A program made the translations under genes and the position numbers. This document shows, piece by piece, positions 12,625-18,366 of a DNA stretch of 18,366 nucleotides. Numbering within the stretch: position 1 is the first letter of the stretch; each line of letters begins with the position of its first letter. This DNA comes from Collinsella sp. AF23-4AC. Its GTDB lineage: Bacteria > Actinomycetota > Coriobacteriia > Coriobacteriales > Coriobacteriaceae. The stretch is taken from positions 1-18,366 of the forward strand of contig NZ_QRVE01000026.1 in assembly GCF_003462685.1 (NCBI RefSeq), written 5' to 3'. The notes beneath the pieces are model-generated. The model did no database searches. It saw only the letters and a program-made list of their open reading frames with translations, and was not told where the DNA came from.

Positions 12625-14052
12625 TTAGGCCTCCATCTCGGCGAGCTCCTCCTTGGAGAAGCCAGTGGCAGAGACGACGGCAGCTGCGATGACAAAGGAG
12701 ATTGCCATACCGACGATAGCCCAGACGGTGTTCATCTGGCCACCCTGCAGGTAGTTGGTGAAGACCAGGAAGTTGGCGGCACCGCCGGCCAGGTAATAGG
12801 TAACACCCATGAGGCCGGAGAACACGGCGCCGATGGCACCGCCGATGAACATGCCAAGCATGGTGCGGCGGAAGCGCATGAGGATACCGAAGAGCGCGGG
12901 CTCGGTGACGCCGCCGGCGATGGCGGAGATGACGTAACCCAGGGCAAGACCCTTCTCGTCGGGGTCCTTCATCTTGAGGAAGGCACCGAAGGCGCAGCCC
13001 CAGACGGCGGCCATAGCGCAGTTGGTGGAAACGAAGACGAAGGGATCGTAGCCGGCGGCGATGATCTGGACCTGAGCGAGCAGGATGACGGGCATGTGCA
13101 TGCCGCAGACCACGAAGAGCTGCCAGAAGGCACCGAGGACGGCCATGACGATCAGGATACCGATACCGCCAAGGTCAGCAAGACCAAAGAGGGCGTTGGC
13201 GATGAGGTTGCCGATCTCGTTGCCGATGGGGGCGAGGACGATGAAGGCGATGGGGATGGTGACGATCATGGTGCAAAACGGCGTGAAGACCGTGGAGAGC
13301 ACGTCGGGCATGACCTTCTTAAAGAACTTCTCGACGAAGTAGAGGACAGGCACCGAAAGGATGATCGGCAGGACGGACTGCTGATAGTTGGCAGCAGCGA
13401 TCTGGATGCCGTAGACGGAGATGATGCCGCCACCCTCCTGCGTGGCAGCCGTCACAACGGACGGAGCCATGAGGGCGCCGCCGAGCAGCATGCCGAGCAC
13501 GGGGCTGGCGCCGAGCTTCTTAGCCGCGGCATACCCCAGGTAGATGGGGATAAAGGTGAACGTGGCCTCGTACAGCGTGGTGTAGAGGAACGTATAGGTC
13601 GGGTCGTCGGCCGAGAGCACACCGAGCATGGTGGGGCCGAGGACGGCCGCGATGGTACGGAACAGACCGCCGGCCATGAGCAGCGGGATGAGCTGGGTCA
13701 TGGAGCCGGACAGATAGTCGAGGATGATGTTCGGCAGGTTCTTGAGCTCGAACTTCTCCTTGGGAGCGTCGAGGTTCTCGTTGACGGCCTCACCCTGCTT
13801 GACGCCGGAGATGGCGACGAACTCGGCGAGCACCTTGGGCACGTTCTGGCCAATGATGACCTGGAGCTGGCTGCCGGCGAACTGGCAACCCAGAACACCC
13901 TTGACCTTCTTGATCTTCTCCACGTCGGCCTTGCTGTTATCCTTGAGCGTCAGACGCAAGCGCGTCATGCAGTTGGTGGCGACGGTGACATTCTCCGCAC
14001 CGCCCACGAGCTCGAGGACATCGGTGGCAATCTGCTTATTATCTACTGCCAT
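12625..14052 (-). CDS. PTS sugar transporter, EIIBC (second system)
   Basis: A 475-residue EIIBC permease of the glucose superfamily, beta-glucoside/sucrose-like branch. The EIIB domain (about 1-88) has its phosphorylation site at C28 in ATNCMTRLRL. The EIIC domain (about 110-465) is strongly hydrophobic, with repeated spans. In the EIIC loop where relatives read G-x-HW, this one has CGMHMPVILLAQ, so substrate specificity probably differs from the PTS at 5120-6496. There is no EIIA domain. Start at 14052: GGGGAGGGG lies just before ATGGCAGTAGAT, and the upstream in-frame ATG at 14067 contains this ribosome binding site. It is divergent from the esterase gene, with GTAAAC-type palindromes between them, and upstream of the DUF4038 hydrolase. 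It likely imports a phosphorylated glycoside processed by these enzymes; the substrate is unknown. Confidence 0.9.
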   Translation of the reverse strand: MAVDNKQIATDVLELVGGAENVTVATNCMTRLRLTLKDNSKADVEKIKKVKGVLGCQFAGSQLQVIIGQNVPKVLAEFVAISGVKQGEAVNENLDAPKEKFELKNLPNIILDYLSGSMTQLIPLLMAGGLFRTIAAVLGPTMLGVLSADDPTYTFLYTTLYEATFTFIPIYLGYAAAKKLGASPVLGMLLGGALMAPSVVTAATQEGGGIISVYGIQIAAANYQQSVLPIILSVPVLYFVEKFFKKVMPDVLSTVFTPFCTMIVTIPIAFIVLAPIGNEIGNLIANALFGLADLGGIGILIVMAVLGAFWQLFVVCGMHMPVILLAQVQIIAAGYDPFVFVSTNCAMAAVWGCAFGAFLKMKDPDEKGLALGYVISAIAGGVTEPALFGILMRFRRTMLGMFIGGAIGAVFSGLMGVTYYLAGGAANFLVFTNYLQGGQMNTVWAIVGMAISFVIAAAVVSATGFSKEELAEMEA

Positions 14053-14075
14053 GGGACCCCTCCCCATATCTTCGT

Positions 14076-14101
14076 GTGCCTACCCAGTTGGACGTAGGCA
14101 C
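14076..14101 (-). repeat. Leader hairpin before the second PTS gene
   Basis: GTGCCTAC (14076-14083) and GTAGGCAC (14094-14101) pair perfectly with a ten-base loop, about 25 bases before the start codon. It could affect translation or transcript stability. Confidence 0.4.
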
Positions 14102-14158
14102 GCCTTTGGTCCGGCGGCTATAACCCCTTACGGCTGCCAAACCCTTTGATACGCTGTC

Positions 14159-14200
14159 GTAAACAATATGTTTACTGAACGTTTACAGCGCTTAGTTTAC
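14159..14200 (-). promoter_or_regulatory. GTAAAC palindrome and half-sites on the PTS side
   Basis: GTAAACA-ATA-TGTTTAC (14159-14175) is a perfect inverted repeat. GTTTAC recurs at 14181-14186 and 14195-14200. They lie 107-148 bases before the PTS start codon, in its likely promoter. The central gap 14201-14394 is AT-rich, with one small stem (TAGACG/CGTCTA, 14275-14295) and no gene. Confidence 0.6.
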
Positions 14201-14394
14201 ACGCAGCGTCGAATTTGTGGCACTTTTGCCGTTTGCAGTCCGGTGAACGGTAGGAAATCGGGGGTAAGCGTATTTAGACGGTAGAAGATCGTCTATTTGA
14301 CCCGATATTGATATATGGCTATTTACGTGGGCTTTTATTTTGATAAACACCTTTGTAACGAGCTGGCTCATCAACAAAAGTCCTGCTAGTTAAT

Positions 14395-14412
14395 AGTAAA
14401 CGTCTGTTTAGT
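14395..14412 (+). promoter_or_regulatory. GTAAAC-type operator on the esterase side
   Basis: AGTAAACGTCTGTTTAGT is a near-palindrome with the same halves as the sites on the PTS side. A lone GTTTAC is at 14438-14443. Confidence 0.5.
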
Positions 14413-14478
14413 AGTTCATTGCGTGTTCAGTTTTACCGTTTACCGAGTTCATCTGCTCATTCTACAGTTCTGCATTAA

Positions 14479-14494
14479 ACTAAACATGTTTAGT
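14479..14494 (+). promoter_or_regulatory. Perfect 16-base palindrome before the esterase gene
   Basis: ACTAAACATGTTTAGT is fully self-complementary and lies 48-63 bases before the start codon. A further half GTTTAGTA is at 14511-14518. It probably overlaps the esterase promoter, for which I see no clear -10/-35 pair. Confidence 0.6.
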
Positions 14495-14541
14495 CTGTAT
14501 TGCCGCCCTTGTTTAGTACCTGCGGCACAAAGGAGTAGCTC

Positions 14542-15879
14542 ATGGAACTCAAATCGTGTACCTACGCAACCGTCATCGCACTGGGCGATTTTGGCCCCTG
14601 GATCAACAAAGTGGTGCTCGACCTGCCGTGCGTTGTGCGCGCCAACGACGTGAACGAGCACACGTTCAATATCTACTGTGCCCGCCACGAGCGCGCCGGC
14701 GAGGTCCTGATGCGCAAGGAGCACGGCGCCGATCACGCGGCGCCCTCTGTGGGCTACGTGCCGGTGCTCGCCACCTACCCCTGTGATGAGAACGGCCAGC
14801 GCCTGCCCAAGGGCACACACGTAGCGCTCGAGACGCCCGAGGTACGTCTCACCAAAGAGATCGAGGGTGGCGTGCTGGGTTCGCGCTATATAGAGAACCG
14901 CCTGCGCGTGACGCAGCTTGTGGCGCTCCCGGGCGAAGACGGCGACGACCCCACCGCGGGCCTCGTCTTCGATCGCAGCCGCGGCGACATCTGTCCCGCG
15001 CTCAAGGGCTGGCATAACGCCGTGCAGCAAACGCCCGTCGACGGCATCGCGCTCGAGTACGGCTATTTTGAGCCGAGCTTTGAGCCCGCTGACTCCGCGC
15101 TCTTCAACCCGTTTGCGCCTGAGGACACCCCCGCCGTCGAGAAGGCGCCGCTGGTCGTGTACCTGCACGGCGCCGGCGAGGGCAAGGGCGCCACGCAGGG
15201 CGAGGGCGCCACGCGTGCCTACACCGGCAACCGCGTGACAGCGCTCTCGCAAAAGCAGATCCAGCGCTACTTTGGCGGCTTTGCCTGGGTGCTCGTGCCG
15301 CAATCGCCCACGTTTTGGATGGACAACGGCGTCGAGCAACTCGGCCGCTCCAACCAAAGCATCTACTCCCCCGTGCTCAAGGCGCTCATCGACGAGTTTG
15401 TCGCCGAGCATGCCGACCGCATCGACACCGATCGCATCGTGGTCGCCGGCCTTTCCAACGGCGGCTTTATGACCCTGCGCCTGTGCGCCGACTACCCCGA
15501 TTTCTTCGCCGCGGGCCTTCCCTGCTGCGCGCCGTGGTACAACGTCACGGACGAGGACGTGGCTGCGCTCGCCAAGACGCCGCTGTGGTTTACGCACTCC
15601 AAGGGCGACGAGCTCGTGTGCCCGCAGCAGACGGTGCTGCCGCTCACGGCGCGCCTGCGTGATGCCGGCGCCAACGTGCACCTCACCTACTTTAGCCATG
15701 TCGAGGACCTGACCGGCGTGTATCGCGAGGCCGACGGCTCGGCCAAGAAGATATTCAACCACGGCGTGTGGATCCACCAGTTCAACGACCTGTGTTATCA
15801 AGACTTCGACGGGGGCAACGTACTCATCGACGGCGAGCCGGTGGGCTGCTGGGAGTGGTCGGCCAGGGTCGAACGGTAA
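14542..15879 (+). CDS. Alpha/beta hydrolase, PHB-depolymerase/esterase-like
   Basis: A 445-residue serine hydrolase. The N-terminal 190 residues are a less conserved beta-rich domain. The catalytic alpha/beta fold begins at about 195 with PLVVYLHGAGEG (oxyanion region, H209). The nucleophile is S305 in AGLSNGGF. The acid is probably D356 in KGDELV, and the base H407 or H412 in NHGVWIHQF. The fold matches predicted peptidases and poly(3-hydroxybutyrate) depolymerase-like carbohydrate esterases; in a sugar island an esterase that removes acyl groups from a carbohydrate is most likely. No signal peptide is present (MELKSCTY), so it should be cytoplasmic. ATG 14542 follows AAAGGAG by six bases. 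It is divergent from the PTS gene and shares a palindrome-rich control region with it. Confidence 0.82.
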   Translation: MELKSCTYATVIALGDFGPWINKVVLDLPCVVRANDVNEHTFNIYCARHERAGEVLMRKEHGADHAAPSVGYVPVLATYPCDENGQRLPKGTHVALETPEVRLTKEIEGGVLGSRYIENRLRVTQLVALPGEDGDDPTAGLVFDRSRGDICPALKGWHNAVQQTPVDGIALEYGYFEPSFEPADSALFNPFAPEDTPAVEKAPLVVYLHGAGEGKGATQGEGATRAYTGNRVTALSQKQIQRYFGGFAWVLVPQSPTFWMDNGVEQLGRSNQSIYSPVLKALIDEFVAEHADRIDTDRIVVAGLSNGGFMTLRLCADYPDFFAAGLPCCAPWYNVTDEDVAALAKTPLWFTHSKGDELVCPQQTVLPLTARLRDAGANVHLTYFSHVEDLTGVYREADGSAKKIFNHGVWIHQFNDLCYQDFDGGNVLIDGEPVGCWEWSARVER

Positions 15880-15890
15880 TCTGTTCCAGC

Positions 15891-16013
15891 GCGGGGGCCG
15901 GGGCTTAGTTTTGCAAACGTCCTCGGGCATGCATGGGCCGGCGCTTTGCGCTTCGCGCTGCGCCGCCCCATGCCCCCTGCGGAATGTTTGCAAAACTAAA
16001 CCCCGGTCCCCGC
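15891..16013. repeat. Large cruciform-type palindrome after the esterase gene
   Basis: Arms 15891-15918 and 15986-16013 are reverse complements at 26 of 28 positions (cores TTAGTTTTGCAAAC and GTTTGCAAAACTAA, flanked by GC-rich blocks). Inside, GGGCAT and GGCGC pair with GCGCC and ATGCCC to form a second stem. It starts 12 bases after the stop codon. It may end the esterase transcript or be a dispersed extragenic element. The remaining 16014-16142 shows no gene. Confidence 0.65.
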
Positions 16014-16142
16014 TGCGTTTCCATTGTCATTGGCCCTGGCCGAGCGCTTCCGGCGGGCCGCCGGGTCGGTGGCGATGCGGGCGTGGGTCCCGTCTTGCCT
16101 TGCGCGTAACTGGCTGAAAAAATCGTGGTTGGAGCTGTTCCT

Positions 16143-17654
16143 ATGTCTCAGAATTTGACTCGGGTGATTGTCACCACCGATATGGAAGTCGATGATATGA
16201 ACTCTCTGGTTCATTTGGCTCTGTATCTCAATGTGCTCGATGTGCAGGCTGTGGTGTACACGGCTTCGCAATATCACTTTCTTGGCGATGGTGTTCATAC
16301 GCTGGGCGAGGTAAATCCGCATTGGCGGACCAAAGGCGTGCGCTCCTATACCTGGGACGTCGTTCCGCACGAGCCCGACCCCGAAGCTGGCTCGCTCATG
16401 GAGTACCGCCCATTCTCCGAGGGTTGGATCGAAAGCCTGTGGAGCAACGAGTATGCCCAGGCCTGGCCGCAGCTGCAGGCCAACGCCGCTACCGCCGGCG
16501 AGCCGTCCTTCCCCACGCCCGCTCAGATGATCGAGCGCACCTATATGGGCAACGCCGCCTTTGAGGGCGACGTGCGCGAGGAAACGCCCGGTTCGCGCGT
16601 CATCGCCAACGCCATCATGGATGACGACCCCCGCACGCTGTGGCTCCTTTCCTGGGGCGGTATGAACACTATCGTCCGCGCCCTCATGTCCATCGCCGAA
16701 CAATGGCAGAACACACCCGAGTGGCCCGCCGTGCAGCAGAGGGTCCATCAGAAGGTGCGCGTGATGGGTGTTGCCGATGGCGTGGGACAGGACAACTCAT
16801 GGCTCGACCATGGGCATGAGCTCTTTCCCGAGCTCGTCTTTTGGCGTGTGCCCTATAGGTATGGCGGCTATGTCGACGCCAAGATGGCTCAACCCGATAC
16901 GCTGCCGCTGTTTAAGGCTCCTTGGCCTGCACAGAACCTCACGCAGGACAACGGCCCCCTCATGGCACGCTATATGCTCTATGGCGATGGCAAGGTCTAC
17001 GAAAACGAGCCCGAGCGCTTTCAGTTTGGCAAGCACGCCCGTCTGGATTGGGGCTTGGAGGACATGCCCGTGATGCAGTTTGAGCGCGGCGACTTTATGG
17101 CCGAAGGCGACAGCATGACCTATATTCCGCTGCTGCCGTTTGGCCTGCGCGGCATCGACGACCGCGGCTTTGATACGCTGCTCGGCCGCATGTTTCTTGA
17201 TGGGCATCCCGATGCAAACGCACCCGCCGGCTTTGCCGCCATCAGCACGCCCGCAGACGACAATCCCAATCCCTACCTGCGCGCCTATCAGGAAGACTTT
17301 GCCGCCCGCGCGCAATGGTGCGCCCACGATCCGGCAGCCTGCTCGCATCCGGCGCATGTTGCCGAGGTCACGGCCGACCGTAGTGCCACAGCCGGCGAGC
17401 GCGTCGCCCTTGCAGTGACCATCGTCGACCCCGACGACAAGGGCTTCGATGCACATTGGGATGTCGCCGTGGACCCGTCGAGCTATGCAGGCGCCCAAGA
17501 CTTGTCGCTGTGGCAAGAATGCACAGTAGACACCACTTTCGTCGTGCCCGCCGACGCACGGCCCGGCGATCGCTTCGTGCTCACCCTCACTGTGCAGACG
17601 CGCACCGAGCGCCCCTGCAGCCGCTACGCCCAGGTCGCCGTGACCGTAGCATAG
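16143..17654 (+). CDS. DUF1593 nucleoside-hydrolase-like protein
   Basis: A 503-residue protein of the DUF1593 (Sde182-type, nucleoside-hydrolase-like) family. The N-terminus RVIVTTDMEVDDMNSLVHLALY carries the acidic TTD-x-E-x-DD motif (residues 11-18) that corresponds to the metal-binding DxDxxxDD of nucleoside hydrolases. TLWLLSWGGMNTIVRAL near 165-180 and NSWLDHGHELFPEL near 218-231 are also family-like. The C-terminal 110 residues form an Ig-like beta domain (AGERVALAVTIVDPDDKG onward). No signal peptide is seen, unlike many secreted relatives. The frame opens at a GTG (16125), but ATG 16143 is preceded by GGAG at eight bases. It probably hydrolyses an N- or O-glycosidic bond of a sugar in the same pathway as the esterase and DUF4038 enzyme; the reaction is unknown. 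Confidence 0.82.
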   Translation: MSQNLTRVIVTTDMEVDDMNSLVHLALYLNVLDVQAVVYTASQYHFLGDGVHTLGEVNPHWRTKGVRSYTWDVVPHEPDPEAGSLMEYRPFSEGWIESLWSNEYAQAWPQLQANAATAGEPSFPTPAQMIERTYMGNAAFEGDVREETPGSRVIANAIMDDDPRTLWLLSWGGMNTIVRALMSIAEQWQNTPEWPAVQQRVHQKVRVMGVADGVGQDNSWLDHGHELFPELVFWRVPYRYGGYVDAKMAQPDTLPLFKAPWPAQNLTQDNGPLMARYMLYGDGKVYENEPERFQFGKHARLDWGLEDMPVMQFERGDFMAEGDSMTYIPLLPFGLRGIDDRGFDTLLGRMFLDGHPDANAPAGFAAISTPADDNPNPYLRAYQEDFAARAQWCAHDPAACSHPAHVAEVTADRSATAGERVALAVTIVDPDDKGFDAHWDVAVDPSSYAGAQDLSLWQECTVDTTFVVPADARPGDRFVLTLTVQTRTERPCSRYAQVAVTVA

Positions 17655-17682
17655 CAAGGACGGCGTCCACATTCGACAGCCG

Positions 17683-17735
17683 CCACATTCGGCAAGGAGT
17701 GTCCCCAACTGCCACTCATTTAAGTACGTCCCCAA
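17683..17735 (+). repeat. Direct repeat unit A
   Basis: A 24-base stretch (17683-17706, beginning CCACATTCGGCAAG) recurs with one mismatch at 18126-18149. Both copies are followed within about 13 bases by the motif TTTAAGAACGTCCCCAA (here 17719-17735 with one change). Confidence 0.7.
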
Positions 17736-17860
17736 TGAGTGCCTAGGACACCCAAATGACGAGAGTGGATAATCTCCCACTTTGGGCCCGCAAACAGACC
17801 AAAAATGGGAGATTATCCACTCTCATTCTGCGGACACTCATTGGGGACGTTCTTAAATGA
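17716..17860. repeat. Nested palindrome (145 bases)
   Basis: The outer arms 17716-17741 and 17835-17860 are 26 bases long with a single mismatch. The inner arms 17761-17779 and 17806-17824 (GAGAGTGGATAATCTCCCA and its complement) are a perfect 19 bases. The structure has no coding content and resembles a small non-autonomous mobile element or a REP-type pair. Confidence 0.75.
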
Positions 17861-17891
17861 CTAGTCAAACAAGAACGTCCGAGTGCAAAAT

Positions 17892-17923
17892 GGGGCGCCG
17901 TCGGAATATCCAGGTGGCGCCCC
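17892..17923 (-). repeat. GC-rich hairpin, terminator-like on the minus strand
   Basis: GGGGCGCC (17892-17899) pairs with GGCGCCCC (17916-17923), and ATTTTGC follows on the minus strand. No minus-strand gene is seen upstream, so it may belong to a repeat or be a leftover terminator. Confidence 0.4.
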
Positions 17924-17969
17924 TTGCGCTGAACTGCTCCCAGAGGAGAAAAATACCTGCGACCAGTCG

Positions 17970-17986
17970 TTTAAGAACGTCCCCAA
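17970..17986 (+). repeat. Extra copy of the TTTAAGAACGTCCCCAA motif
   Basis: An exact copy of the 17-base motif. Other copies are at 17719-17735 (one change), 17841-17857 (reverse strand) and 18162-18178. Stretch 17987-18120 between copies shows no supported gene. Confidence 0.65.
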
Positions 17987-18125
17987 TGATTCTGCCCATT
18001 TTAGCTGGGATAACCGCAAAATTCTAAGTGGAATTTGACATATTTCAGCATATCCTCAGTCAGACTTGCCCTCTATTGACCATTTCTAAGGAAGCGTTGA
18101 ACGAACTTCCTGCAGCAGGAGGCGT

Positions 18126-18178
18126 CCACATTCGGCAAAGAGTGTCCCCGACGGCTAGTCGTTTAAGAACGTCCCCAA
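18126..18178 (+). repeat. Direct repeat unit B
   Basis: This is the second copy of unit A: 24 bases at 18126-18149 with one mismatch, then TTTAAGAACGTCCCCAA at 18162-18178. The intact motif and the GGCTAGTC before it also echo the sequence next to the nested palindrome. Confidence 0.7.
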
Positions 18179-18302
18179 GTGCCAACTCAGACAGTAGATG
18201 TTTAATCTGTTTCGTTAATTGAAATGCGTAAATATGGTTAGTCAAAGAGTTAAAGTTTGGTTAAATAGTAACTGTAAATTCGGTTAAACGCGCTGGTAAA
18301 CA

Positions 18303-18366
18303 ATGGTGATAATTATGCCAAAGAAGTACTACACTAGAATTATCGAAAATGAGCTCGACCAGCTGC
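18303..18366 (+). CDS. Start of a gene cut by the window end
   Basis: An ATG at 18303 and a second in frame at 18315 open a frame that runs off the window, reading MPKKYYTRIIENELDQL from the second. The sequence is reminiscent of the N-terminus of DUF4143-type AAA ATPases (K-Y-x-x-R-x-x-x-x-E-L-x-x-L), which are common in gut anaerobes, but 17 residues are too few for a firm call. The ribosome binding site is weak. The AT-rich 18184-18302 upstream probably holds its promoter and includes GGTTAAACG at 18282-18290. Confidence 0.4.
   Translation, partial: MVIIMPKKYYTRIIENELDQL

Noticed and set aside
12604..14097. 497-codon open frame opposite the second PTS gene
   Set aside because: The same type of shadow: highly biased D/G/E/H composition and no domain, while the minus strand has a clear EIIBC.
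14449..15993. 514-codon open frame opposite the esterase
   Set aside because: Antisense to a gene with a complete serine hydrolase triad; no family resemblance.
17683..18178. CRISPR array
   Set aside because: The repeated units are few, unevenly spaced, in both orientations and internally palindromic on a larger scale. There are no regular spacers or cas genes.
18028..18222. 64-codon frame in the repeat block
   Set aside because: It runs through direct repeat unit B, lacks a ribosome binding site and resembles no protein.

Overview
The window looks like chromosomal DNA of a high-GC gut anaerobe. Codon third positions are strongly GC-biased, intergenic regions are AT-rich, Shine-Dalgarno sequences are strong, and two glucose-superfamily PTS permeases are present. 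My best guess from gene style is a coriobacterium such as Collinsella. That is inference; no rRNA or marker gene is present to prove it.

Layout. (1) 221-901, minus: pyrE, with a hairpin-rich leader and a strong terminator at 111-151. (2) 1370-7438: a sugar catabolism island. It has a LacI-family regulator (plus), then rpiB and an alsE/rpe-type epimerase (minus pair), a DeoR-family regulator (minus), and a tightly coupled sugar isomerase-like TIM-barrel gene plus PTS EIIBC (minus pair). Related operator-like sequences (core TTAAYCG, often TTAATCGTTTAACC) lie in front of the lacI-type gene, the epimerase-rpiB pair, the deoR-type gene and the isomerase-PTS pair, so the island appears to be one local regulon. 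RpiB and the epimerase resemble the allose branch of E. coli (RpiB/AlsB and AlsE). The simplest reading is PTS uptake of a rare hexose, phosphorylated on entry and converted through allulose-6-phosphate to fructose-6-phosphate. (3) 7781-10887, plus: an mgtA-type magnesium P-type ATPase with a good promoter, a long leader and a previously unlisted 23-codon leader ORF with a near-perfect ribosome binding site. (4) 11101-17654: a second carbohydrate island. It has a DUF4038/apiosidase-like hydrolase (minus), a second PTS EIIBC (minus), an alpha/beta hydrolase esterase (plus) and a DUF1593 nucleoside-hydrolase-like protein (plus). The divergent PTS/esterase promoter region carries an array of GTAAAC/GTTTAC palindromes. 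None of these hydrolases shows a signal peptide, which suggests intracellular processing of an imported glycoside or acylated sugar. (5) 17655-18366: a block of palindromic and direct repeats, then an AT-rich segment and the first codons of a gene cut off by the window end.

Long palindromes sit in several intergenic gaps (2447-2581, 10925-11040, 15891-16013, 17716-17860) and look like dispersed extragenic elements. The best candidates for something undescribed are the shared operator network of the rare-hexose island, the mgtA leader ORF with mutually exclusive downstream pairings, and the signal-less PTS/esterase/DUF4038/DUF1593 island.
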